From NCBI GenBank assembly GCA_020881835.1, contig CP052876.1, positions 1,984,001-2,048,000 on the forward strand: 64,000 nt of DNA, given 5' to 3'. A program made the translations under genes and the position numbers. Each line of letters opens with the position of its first letter. Position 1 is the first letter of the stretch. The stretch is from Kineosporiaceae bacterium SCSIO 59966 (GTDB lineage: Bacteria > Actinomycetota > Actinomycetes > Actinomycetales > SCSIO-59966). The notes under the pieces are model-generated. The model was not told the origin of the DNA. It searched no databases and saw only the letters and a program-made list of their open reading frames with translations. This document shows, in pieces, positions 17,755 to 25,060 of this stretch.

Positions 17755-18747
17755 GTGCTGGCTCTTCTGTGCCCTGGTCAGGGCTCCCAGACCCCGGGCT
17801 TCCTGTCCCCCTGGACCGAGCGGTCCGCCGTCCGCGACCGGCTCGAGCGGCTGTCCGCCGTCGCCGGCGTCGACCTGCTCGCCCACGGCACCACCTCGGA
17901 CGCCGAGACCATCCGGGACACGGCCGTCGCCCAGCCGCTCATCGTCGCCGCGGGGCTGGCCGTGCTGCCGGAGCTGCTTGACGGCATCGACCGTGCACAC
18001 GACGCACAGGGCGCAGACGACGCCGCCACCGGTCCGGACGTCGTCGCCGGCCACTCCGTGGGCGAGATCACCGCGGCCGTGGTTGCCGGCGTGCTGACCG
18101 AGGACGACGCGATCAGCCTGGTCCGTGAGCGTGGCCGGGCGATGGCCGAGGCCGCCGCCGTCGTCCCGACCGGGATGAGCGCGGTGCTGGGCGGAGACCC
18201 CGACGATGTCGCCGCGGCGCTGGAGCGCCACGGCCTGACGGCCGCGAACGTCAACGGCGCAGGCCAGGTGGTCGCCGCCGGCCCGCTCGACCGGCTCGCC
18301 GCCCTGGCCCAGGACCCTCCGACCCGCAGTCGCGTCGTCCCCCTGCAGGTCGCCGGGGCCTTCCACACCGTCTACATGGCGCCGGCCGTGGAGGCCCTCG
18401 CCCGCTGCGCCGCGGACGTCACCGCAGCAGACCCGCGGAGGCGGCTGCTGTCCAACGCGGACGGCGCAGTGGTCGGCGACGGCCGCGAGGTCCTCGACCG
18501 GCTGGTCGGTCAGGTCAGCCGTCCGGTGCGCTGGGACCTGTGCCAGGCGACTCTCGCCGACATGGGTGTCACCGCCGTCCTCGAGCTGCCACCGGCCGGG
18601 ACGCTGACCGGCCTGGCCCGCCGGGCCCTGCCCGGCGTGGAGACGCTCGCCCTGCGCACCCCGGAGGACCTGGACGCCGCCCGCGACCTCGTCGTCCGCC
18701 ACGCCGAGCAGACCTCCGGGGTCCAGACCTCCGGGGCCCGGGCATGA
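17755..18747 (+). CDS. fabD: Malonyl-CoA:ACP transacylase
   Basis: A 330-residue acyltransferase that loads malonyl groups onto acyl carrier protein, the entry to type II fatty-acid synthesis. The start is the GTG at 17755 (VLALLCPGQGSQTPGFLSPW), preceded by a GGAG site. A longer frame would run back through the palindromic operator. The active site is VVAGHSVGEITAAVVAG with Ser101, and the catalytic His lies in VAGAFHTVYMAPAVE. The stop overlaps the fabH start by 4 bases (ATGA), so translation is coupled. Confidence 0.95.
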   Translation: MLALLCPGQGSQTPGFLSPWTERSAVRDRLERLSAVAGVDLLAHGTTSDAETIRDTAVAQPLIVAAGLAVLPELLDGIDRAHDAQGADDAATGPDVVAGHSVGEITAAVVAGVLTEDDAISLVRERGRAMAEAAAVVPTGMSAVLGGDPDDVAAALERHGLTAANVNGAGQVVAAGPLDRLAALAQDPPTRSRVVPLQVAGAFHTVYMAPAVEALARCAADVTAADPRRRLLSNADGAVVGDGREVLDRLVGQVSRPVRWDLCQATLADMGVTAVLELPPAGTLTGLARRALPGVETLALRTPEDLDAARDLVVRHAEQTSGVQTSGARA

Positions 18748-19766
18748 CCGGCGCCGGCGCAGCAGGCGCCGCTCGGCTCACCGCCGCCCAGGGCGCCCGC
18801 CACGCCCGCATCCTCGGCGTCGGCGGCTACCGGCCCGAGCGGGTCGTGACGAACGCGGAGGTCTGCGAGCTCATCGACTCCAGCGACGAGTGGATCCGGG
18901 AGCGCTCCGGGATCATCACCCGGCACCGGGCCGCGCCCCACGAGAGCGTCACCGACATGGCGGAGTCGGCGTCCCGGGCGGCGCTGGAGCACGCCGGCCT
19001 GGCCGGTCCGGACGTCGACGCCGTCATCGTCGCCACGGTGACGCACCCGTACCAGACGCCGTCCTCGGCCACCCTGCTCGCCCACCGGCTCGGCGCCACT
19101 CCGGCCCCGGCGTTCGACGTCTCCGCGGCCTGCGCCGGTTTCGGGCACGGGGTGTCGTTGGCCTCCGACATGGTCCGCGGCGGGTCAGCCCGCACGGTTC
19201 TCGTCGTCGGGGTGGAGAAGCTGTCTGACTTCACCGACCCGCGCGACCGCTCCACGGCCTTCCTGTTCGGGGACGGCGCGGGCGCCGTCGTCATCGGGCC
19301 GTCCGAGCAGCCGGGAATCGGCCCCACCGTGTGGGGCTCGGACGGCGAGCAGTGGGACGTCATCTCCCAGAAGCACTCCTGGATCGACGTCCGGGACTCC
19401 CACGCCGAGTGGCCGGCCCTGCGGATGGCCGGCCAGCAGGTGTTCCGGTGGGCCGTCTGGCAGATGGCCCCAGTGGCCCGCAAGGCGCTCGAGGCGGCGG
19501 GGGTCAGCGCCGAGGACCTCGGCGCGTTCATCCCCCACCAGGCGAACATGCGCATCATCGACGCGATGATCAAGCAGCTGCGGCTGCCCGAGCACGTGCC
19601 GGTGGCCCGCGACATCGCCGAGACCGGCAACACCTCCGCGGCCTCCATCCCGCTGGCGATGGAGCGCATGCTGCGAGAGGGCCGGGCGCACTCCGGCGAC
19701 CTGGCCCTGCTCATCGGCTTCGGCGCCGGCCTCTCCTACGCCGCGCAGGTCGTCGTCCTGCCCTGA
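18744..19766 (+). CDS. fabH: Beta-ketoacyl-ACP synthase III
   Basis: A 340-residue condensing enzyme that starts fatty-acid chains from an acyl-CoA and malonyl-ACP. The catalytic triad is visible as Cys130 in FDVSAACAGFGHG, His265 in FIPHQANMRIID and Asn296 in ETGNTSAASIPLAM. The ATG at 18744 overlaps the fabD stop; frames extending upstream lie inside fabD. In high-GC actinobacteria this enzyme commonly uses branched primers, but that cannot be read from the sequence. Second gene of the fatty-acid operon. Confidence 0.96.
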   Translation: MTGAGAAGAARLTAAQGARHARILGVGGYRPERVVTNAEVCELIDSSDEWIRERSGIITRHRAAPHESVTDMAESASRAALEHAGLAGPDVDAVIVATVTHPYQTPSSATLLAHRLGATPAPAFDVSAACAGFGHGVSLASDMVRGGSARTVLVVGVEKLSDFTDPRDRSTAFLFGDGAGAVVIGPSEQPGIGPTVWGSDGEQWDVISQKHSWIDVRDSHAEWPALRMAGQQVFRWAVWQMAPVARKALEAAGVSAEDLGAFIPHQANMRIIDAMIKQLRLPEHVPVARDIAETGNTSAASIPLAMERMLREGRAHSGDLALLIGFGAGLSYAAQVVVLP

Positions 19767-19866
19767 CCCGGACGCCGCCAGCGGCCCCCACCCGTCCCGA
19801 CCCCCCGCCGCCGCCGGCGGGTGCACCACGCACACCGACCACCACGGAGAAGGAGAACCACCAGAC

Positions 19867-20115
19867 ATGGCGCAGAGCGAGCAGGAGATCCTCGAGGGCA
19901 TCGCGGAGCTCGTCAACGAGGAGACCGGGCTGCCCAAGGAGTCCGTCGAGATGGACAAGTCGTTCACCGACGACCTCGACATCGACTCGCTGTCGATGAC
20001 CTCGATCGTCGTGCAGGCCGAGGACAAGTTCGGCGTGAAGATCCCGGACGAGGACACGAAGAACCTCAAGACGGTGCGCGACGTCGTCAACTACGTCCAG
20101 CAGGCCCAGGGCTGA
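19867..20115 (+). CDS. acpP: Acyl carrier protein
   Basis: An 82-residue acidic carrier of growing acyl chains. The 4'-phosphopantetheine attachment site is Ser41 in DDLDIDSLSMTSIV. Length and helical layout are standard. GAGAAGGAG lies seven bases before the ATG, one of the strongest ribosome sites in the window, fitting the high abundance of this protein. It lies 100 bases after fabH and 85 before fabF. Confidence 0.97.
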   Translation: MAQSEQEILEGIAELVNEETGLPKESVEMDKSFTDDLDIDSLSMTSIVVQAEDKFGVKIPDEDTKNLKTVRDVVNYVQQAQG

Positions 20116-20200
20116 CCCGCCAGGCCGCCCGCCGCCCGGCCCCGGCGACCCCGGGGCGGGCGGCTCCTCCGACCCTCTCCCACCCCTGGAGGCACCGTCC

Positions 20201-21436
20201 ATGAGCCCCCGCACCGTCGTCGTCACCGGCCTGGGCGCCACCACCCCGCTCGGCGGTGACGTCGCCAGCACCTGGCAGGCGACCCTCGAGGGCCGGTCCG
20301 GCGCACGCACGCTGACCGAGGACTGGGTCACCGAGCTGGAGCTGCCGGTGACCTTCGCGGCCCCGCTCGCCGTGCCGACCAGCGAGGTGCTGCCCCGGCA
20401 CGAGGCCAAGCGGCTCGACCCGTCCGGACAGTACGCGCTCGTCGCCTCCCGCGAGGCGTGGGCGGACGCCGGAGCACCGGACGTCGAGGGCGAACGGCTC
20501 GGCGCCGTGATCGCCTCCGGCATCGGCGGGGTGTGGACGCTGCTGTCGGCCTACGACGTGCTCAAGGAGCGCGGGCCGCGGCGGGTGCTGCCGCTGACGG
20601 TGCCGATGCTCATGCCGAACGGTGCCGCCGCGGCCGTCGGCCTCGACCTCGGGGCCCGGGCCGGCGTCCACACCCCGGTATCGGCGTGCGCCTCCGGTGC
20701 CGAGGCACTGGCCTACGCGGTGGCGATGATCCGGGACGGTCGGGCCGACGTCGTGGTCGCCGGCGGCACGGAGGCCGCGATCCACCCGCTGCCGATCGCC
20801 GGGTTCGCCGCGATGCAGGCGCTGTCCACCCGCAACGACGACCCGGCCGCGGCGTCGCGGCCGTACGACGCCGGCCGGGACGGCTTTGTCCTCGGTGAGG
20901 GGGCCGCGGTCGTCGTCCTGGAGTCCGCGGAGCACGCCCGGGCGCGTGGGGCGCGCGTCTACGCGGAGCTCGTCTCGGCCGGGACGACCTCCGACGCTCA
21001 CCACATCGCCGCCCCCGAGCCGGACGGGCGCGGGGCGGCGCGCGCCGTGCGCAGCGCCCTGGAGACCGGCGAGATCGACCCGGCCGACGTCGTCCACGTC
21101 AACGCGCACGCCACCTCCACGCCGGCGGGGGACGTCGCCGAGGCGCGCAGCCTGCGGGCCTCCCTCGGCGCCGCGCTCGACGGCGTCGCGGTCAGCGCGA
21201 CGAAGTCCATGACCGGGCACCTGCTGGGCGCCGCCGGTGCGCTGGAGAGCGTCTACACGGTGCTGGCACTGCACCACCGCACCGCCCCGCCGACCATCAA
21301 CGTCGACGAGCTGGACCCGGAGATCGACCTCGACGTCGTGCGGGGCGGGCCGCGGGCCCTGGGAGCAGGGGTGGCGCTGAACAACTCCTTCGGGTTCGGC
21401 GGCCACAACGTGGCGCTGGCGTTCCGCAGCGTCTGA
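20201..21436 (+). CDS. fabF: Beta-ketoacyl-ACP synthase II
   Basis: A 411-residue elongating condensing enzyme of type II fatty-acid synthesis. The Cys-His-His active site is present: Cys163 in VSACASGAEALAYA, His303 in VHVNAHATSTPAGD and His340 in KSMTGHLLGAAGALES. The glycine-rich end NNSFGFGGHNVALAF is complete. The ribosome site GGAGG lies nine bases before the ATG. Last gene of the regulated cluster; no acetyl-CoA carboxylase gene follows. Confidence 0.96.
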   Translation: MSPRTVVVTGLGATTPLGGDVASTWQATLEGRSGARTLTEDWVTELELPVTFAAPLAVPTSEVLPRHEAKRLDPSGQYALVASREAWADAGAPDVEGERLGAVIASGIGGVWTLLSAYDVLKERGPRRVLPLTVPMLMPNGAAAAVGLDLGARAGVHTPVSACASGAEALAYAVAMIRDGRADVVVAGGTEAAIHPLPIAGFAAMQALSTRNDDPAAASRPYDAGRDGFVLGEGAAVVVLESAEHARARGARVYAELVSAGTTSDAHHIAAPEPDGRGAARAVRSALETGEIDPADVVHVNAHATSTPAGDVAEARSLRASLGAALDGVAVSATKSMTGHLLGAAGALESVYTVLALHHRTAPPTINVDELDPEIDLDVVRGGPRALGAGVALNNSFGFGGHNVALAFRSV

Positions 21437-21492
21437 CTGCCGGGACGCATACGACGCGGTGAACCCGCCGCCACCTGCGACGCCGTGGCAGG

Positions 21493-21993
21493 TCAGCCGA
21501 CGCGGTGCAACCAGCGCACGGGGGCGCCGTCCCCGGCGTACCGGAACGGCTCGAGCTCGCGGTCCCACGCGGCTCCGAGAGCCAGGTCGAGCTCGGCGCG
21601 CATCCGCTCTGGGTCCTCGGCCAGCTCCAGTGCCGCGCGGACCCGGTCCTCGGGGACCAGCACGTTGCCGTGCACGTCAGTGACCGCGTGGAAGATGCCC
21701 AGCTCGGGCGTGTGGCTCCAGCGGGCGCCGTCCACGCCGGGACTCGGCTCCTCGGTCACCTCGTAACGCAGGTGCGCCCATCCGCGCAGGGCAGAGGTGA
21801 GGCGCGCCCCGGTGCCCGGGGTGGCCTGCCAGGACAGCTCTCCCCGGAACAGCCCGGGGGCGGCCGGTTGCGCCGTCCAGTCCAGGGCGACGCGCACGCC
21901 AAGGACGCCGCCGGCGGCCCACTCGACGTGTGGGCACAGCGCCCGCGGCGCGGAGTGCACGAACAGGACGCCGCGCGTCATGGCTCCGGACAT
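21493..21993 (-). CDS. DUF3145 family protein
   Basis: A 166-residue conserved actinobacterial protein. The start is the ATG at 21993 (MSGAMTRGVLFVHSAPRALC), with GGGAGGGTGAG in front; a longer frame has no ribosome site. Conserved stretches are CPHVEWAAGGVLGVRVALDW and RYEVTEEPSPGVDGARWSHT, then GIFHAVTDVHGNVLVPEDRV. No membrane segments. It usually lies beside the fatty-acid cluster in related genomes. The function is unknown. Confidence 0.88.
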   Translation of the reverse strand: MSGAMTRGVLFVHSAPRALCPHVEWAAGGVLGVRVALDWTAQPAAPGLFRGELSWQATPGTGARLTSALRGWAHLRYEVTEEPSPGVDGARWSHTPELGIFHAVTDVHGNVLVPEDRVRAALELAEDPERMRAELDLALGAAWDRELEPFRYAGDGAPVRWLHRVG

Positions 21994-22235
21994 CTCACCC
22001 TCCCTGGTTCGAGCTCGAGGTGCGTCTTCCCCAACGGACCTCGGTGAACCCCGGGTGCTGCTCCGGTGCGGCACGGCGCGGTGCCTGCCGCTGGGCATTC
22101 TGCCCTACCGCGGGGCGGTCTACCAGCCCCCGCTGGCCACTTGCCGCGAACCGGCGGTCACCGAGGGGTGAAGTCGGGACGGTGACGTGCCGATGCACGG
22201 AACGAACCGGACCACGTGAGAGAGCGAGAACGCGG

Positions 22236-22661
22236 GTGGACGACGTCGAGCGGCTGATGGCCGAGGCCTACGACCAGGGCGTGGTCAGCGAGGTGATCCG
22301 CCCGGCGGCGATCGTCCCCGAGGACGCCGCCCGGTCGGTGCTCGTCGAGCTGGCGCTGCGGGACGTGCAGAACGGCGGCGTCTGGCAGTCGGAGCCGACG
22401 CTGTGGAGCCGGTACGACCGGCCGTGGCACGGGGCCCACAACCCCGCCGGCGCCGAGCTCATCGGCACCATCCAGGTCGCGTACGGCACTCCGACCAAGT
22501 ACGAGATCACCATCTACCGGGTGACGGTGACCCGGCTGGGGACCGAGGCCGGCTGGACGGTCGAGGCGCTGACCGACGAGGCGCTCGGCTACGGCGGTCT
22601 CACCCTGGCGAGCTGCCCACGCGCCACGCTGGCAGCACCCCCCAAGCCGTTCCGGTTCTGA
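22236..22661 (+). CDS. Conserved hypothetical protein
   Basis: A 141-residue cytosolic-looking protein starting at the GTG at 22236 (VDDVERLMAEAYDQGVVSEV). It contains LELALRDVQNGGVW-like sequence, ELIGTIQVAYGTPTKYEITI and DEALGYGGLTLASCPRATLA. No known domain is evident to me. It is divergent from DUF3145, with 242 bases between starts in which I see no further gene. The high aromatic and hydrophobic content of the second half suggests a compact beta-rich fold. Confidence 0.75.
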   Translation: MDDVERLMAEAYDQGVVSEVIRPAAIVPEDAARSVLVELALRDVQNGGVWQSEPTLWSRYDRPWHGAHNPAGAELIGTIQVAYGTPTKYEITIYRVTVTRLGTEAGWTVEALTDEALGYGGLTLASCPRATLAAPPKPFRF

Positions 22662-22758
22662 GCCGAGTCCCGACCGGACCGGCTCCGACCCGGCGTCCGG
22701 CCGGGTCGAGCCGGTGGCCCCGGCTGCGGCGTCCGGCTGTGGTTGGGAAGATGGACGG

Positions 22759-23430
22759 GTGCCACGCCGCCACCACCGCCCCGCGCTGCTGAGCAGCGAC
22801 GTGCTGGAGTCGCTCCAGGGCGGTGCCGGCGACCCGGCCCTGCGGGCGGAGGCCGCCCACGCCACCGCCCGGCTCCTCGTCGAAGGGGTCCGCGACGAGC
22901 AGGACGCCGAGCTGTCGGCGCGGGTCGTCCGCCTCGCCGACGAGTACGGCCTCGAGCCCCTCGCCGAGCTGTGGGCCGACTCTCCACCGGACTCCCTGCC
23001 AGGTGCCCTGTGGCGCCTCTACGCGTTGCGCCAGTGGGTGCACGCCGACCCTGCGGCGGCGGCGGCACAGTTCGCCGAGGGAAGCCGCCGCGCCCCGGTC
23101 CACCACGCCGTCGCGGGAGTGGCCGACCCGCCCGGCCCCGAGGAGGTGCGCTCGCTCGTCGACGCCGTGCTCTCCGGAGTAGCCCACGGGGACGTCGCCA
23201 CCACCCTGGAACGGGCTGCTGCCTTCGCCCGCGTCGTCGCCGTCGGGCGGGCGGACCAGGCCGCGGACTCCCCCGGCGCGACCGCCGTCGGGACTGCGGG
23301 CAGCGAGGGCAGCCGGCTGACGATGTCCGCCGCTCGGCTCGTGCGGACCGCCGAACAGCTCGAGGTGGCCGCTCGGCGCCTGCGCGAGAACGACCGCCGC
23401 CGGGAAGCATCCGAGGACTCACCGGGTTAG
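22759..23430 (+). CDS. Hypothetical protein, helical
   Basis: A 223-residue Ala- and Glu-rich protein, predicted mostly helical, starting at the GTG at 22759 (VPRRHHRPALLSSDVLESLQ). Recognisable stretches are HATARLLVEGVRDEQDAELS, LWRLYALRQWVHADPAAAAA and a C-terminal coiled segment AARLVRTAEQLEVAARRLRE. No family recognised. Its stop is nine bases before a highly structured RNA element, which may be the end of its transcript. Confidence 0.75.
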   Translation: MPRRHHRPALLSSDVLESLQGGAGDPALRAEAAHATARLLVEGVRDEQDAELSARVVRLADEYGLEPLAELWADSPPDSLPGALWRLYALRQWVHADPAAAAAQFAEGSRRAPVHHAVAGVADPPGPEEVRSLVDAVLSGVAHGDVATTLERAAAFARVVAVGRADQAADSPGATAVGTAGSEGSRLTMSAARLVRTAEQLEVAARRLRENDRRREASEDSPG

Positions 23431-23438
23431 GGTTGGTC

Positions 23439-23523
23439 GTGCGCCGGGCCGCGGTAGCCCCGGGCTCCACTTCAAGCCGCTTCGAGCGGCCACGCGCCGA
23501 GAGGCGCTCCCGGCCCGGCGCAC
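23439..23523 (+). ncRNA. Predicted four-way-junction RNA structure
   Basis: A closing stem of 12 perfect pairs (23439-23450 with 23512-23523) encloses three hairpins. The first is AGCC/GGCT at 23456-23466. The second is GCCGCT/AGCGGC at 23476-23490. The third is GCGCC/GGCGC at 23494-23507 with the GNRA loop GAGA. The fold is visible by eye and all loops are small. It begins nine bases after a stop codon, so it may be a 3' terminator or stabiliser of that mRNA or an independent small RNA. I know no family that matches. The palindromic parts would fold on either strand, so the strand is chosen from the upstream gene. Confidence 0.5.
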
Positions 23524-23635
23524 CTCACTCTCTCGCTTACTCCCGGTGTGGAGGCCGTGCGTCCAGCGACCGCTGAGACGGCCACCGCCGTTGCGCGCAT
23601 ACCTGAGGCGAGAACGGGTACTCACTGGCTGTGAG
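23524..23635 (+). other. Intergenic stretch between structured RNA and terminator
   Basis: No coding frame is credible here. Because the region ends at a strong rightward terminator without an annotated gene before it, it may belong to a small transcript of about 150-250 bases that includes the four-way junction. No promoter is evident. Confidence 0.3.
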
Positions 23636-23682
23636 CCGGGGCTCCATGAAGGACCTCTGGAGCCCCGGTGATCGATTTTTTA
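23636..23682 (+). terminator. Rho-independent terminator with U-tract
   Basis: CCGGGGCTCC (23636-23645) pairs perfectly with GGAGCCCCGG (23659-23668) across a 13-base loop, followed by TGATCGATTTTTT. A 10-pair GC stem plus a six-T tract is rare in this very GC-rich window and terminates rightward transcription. The other strand has no T run after the stem. Confidence 0.8.
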
Positions 23683-23892
23683 CTTTCGCTTGACTCTCAC
23701 TTGCCGACCGGAGAGGATTCCGGTGCGGCCCCTCTCAAGGGGCCGTCCACCCGTCCGTGGCGGCTTCCGCGGACGCGCGACACACCCGTCGCTCGGTGGT
23801 CCTCCCCGGAGGATGGGACCGGACCCGGTCCGGCGGCGCAGCTCGAGGGGACGCCGCCGAGCCGGGTTCACCCCGTTGTGGAGGTCTCCCTG
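23683..23892. other. Intergenic stretch before tRNA-Met
   Basis: About 210 bases between the terminator and the 3' end of tRNA-Met. I see no credible gene; frames on both strands are short and of shadow-like composition. A purine-poor run CCCCGGAGGATGGGACCGG near 23805 has no interpretable context. Confidence 0.4.
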
Positions 23893-23966
23893 TGGGGCAG
23901 GTGGGACTTGAACCCACGACGGGCGGATTATGAGTCCGCTGCTCTGACCGGCTGAGCTACTGCCCC
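23893..23966 (-). tRNA. tRNA-Met (CAU anticodon)
   Basis: A 74-base tRNA on the minus strand: acceptor GGGGCAG/CTGCCCC, D-arm GCTC/GAGC, anticodon stem GCGGA/TCCGC with loop CTCATAA (anticodon CAT), T-arm GTGGG/CCCAC with TTCAAGT, discriminator A, no encoded CCA. The paired 5' G with 3' C rules out an initiator. Elongator Met is most likely; tRNA-Ile with a modified CAU cannot be excluded by eye. Confidence 0.9.
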
Positions 23967-23995
23967 GACGCCCGGACTGTACCCACCCCTCTTCG

Positions 23996-24369
23996 GTGAT
24001 CATGCAATCCCGCCACCCCCAAGTCCCCCCTCGGTGATCATGCAATCCCGCCACCCGCCGGCCCACCCCTCGGTGATCATGCAATCCCGCCACCCGCCGA
24101 GCCACCCCTCGGTGATCATGCAATCCCGCCACCCGCCGAGCGACGTGCACTCCCTCCTGAGGGCTCGCGGCTACAGTCCGACCCCTCGCAGAATGCTGGG
24201 TTCGTCACAGCTCTGCCGGCGAGTCGCGCCACCAACTCAGCATTCTGCGGGCTGGCCCGGGGGCCCGGTGGCGGGGTGGCGGGATTGCATGATCACGACG
24301 AGGGGACTGTCGACTGATCACGGGTGGGCCCGGTGGCGGGGTGGCGGGGTGGCGGGATTGCATGATCAC
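23996..24369. repeat. Composite intergenic repeat 3 (four forward, core, two reversed 22-mers)
   Basis: Four perfect forward 22-mers start at 23996, 24034, 24073 and 24112 (spacing 38-39). The 59-base core is at 24189-24247. Reversed copies are at 24275-24296 and 24348-24369. Spacers in the forward array are similar to one another (CGCCG-CCACCCCTCG), so the tandem unit is about 39 bases. The module GGACTGTCGACTGATCAC near 24304 matches the border of composite 1. The whole element fills the space between tRNA-Met and tRNA-Asn. Confidence 0.9.
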
Positions 24370-24392
24370 GACGAGTGGTGCGGTCAGAGGTG

Positions 24393-24465
24393 CTCCCGCG
24401 ACTGGACTCGAACCAGTAACCTGCCGGTTAACAGCCGGCTGCTCTGCCAATTGAGCTACGCGGGA
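24393..24465 (-). tRNA. tRNA-Asn (GUU anticodon)
   Basis: A 73-base tRNA on the minus strand: acceptor TCCCGCG/CGCGGGA, D-arm GCTC/GAGC, anticodon stem GCCGG/CCGGC with loop CTGTTAA (anticodon GTT), T-arm ACTGG/CCAGT with TTCGAGT, discriminator G. CCA is not encoded. Confidence 0.95.
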
Positions 24466-24540
24466 CCGTGCCGACCCGGAGTCGCGAACGCCCCCGGGCA
24501 CGCGAGTCGGAACTCTAGCAAACCTGGCCGGCCGGTCCGC

Positions 24541-25059
24541 TCACCCGGGGACGAGCCCAGCAGCCGCCTCCACCTCGCGTCGCGCTTCATCCACCGCGCG
24601 GCGGACGACAGGGTCCTCCAGGGAGACGCCGGCGTCCGGGACGACCTGGCTGACGAACCCGTCCGGCGTCCGGCGGACGGCCACCCGGACGCCGCGGCGG
24701 CCACGGACCGGGACCCGCCGGGCCAGCACGACGGAGGCCTGGACCCGTTCCCGCAACGTCTCCGGGAGCAGGGTGCGTGGGTCACCGGCAAGCCCCAGGC
24801 GCACGTACCCGCCCTCGACGAGGTGGACGTCGACCGCCCCGGCCTCCGGGTCCCAGGTCGCGGTGTCGATCTCGTGCCAGAGCGCCGACAGCCTCCGCGC
24901 GTCCGCGTCACCGACGACCAGCCGCTCGGCGGTGGCCACGGCCGTCCCGCCGTCGTCGAGCTCGGCGACCGCGAGCAGCCGCTCCCCCGCGACGCCGAGG
25001 GACTCCGCCGTCCGGGCGTCCAGCCGTGGCCGCCGGGGGAACCGTTCTCGCAGACCCAT
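24541..25059 (-). CDS. Conserved hypothetical protein downstream of dnaG
   Basis: A 172-residue cytosolic protein starting MGLRERFPRRPRLDARTAES at the ATG at 25059, two bases after the dnaG stop, so it shares the dnaG transcript. Recognisable segments are GERLLAVAELDDGGTAVATA, RLSALWHEIDTATWDPEAGA and VRVAVRRTPDGFVSQVVPDA. Small proteins of this type sit beside dnaG in many actinobacteria. No function is established. Confidence 0.8.
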   Translation of the reverse strand: MGLRERFPRRPRLDARTAESLGVAGERLLAVAELDDGGTAVATAERLVVGDADARRLSALWHEIDTATWDPEAGAVDVHLVEGGYVRLGLAGDPRTLLPETLRERVQASVVLARRVPVRGRRGVRVAVRRTPDGFVSQVVPDAGVSLEDPVVRRAVDEARREVEAAAGLVPG

Positions 25060-25060
25060 G

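Noticed and set aside
23996-24369. CRISPR array, because short repeats recur at 35-39 bases
   Set aside because: Spacers are 13-17 bases and similar to each other, copy numbers are four or fewer, repeats occur in both orientations around a core, and no cas gene is present.
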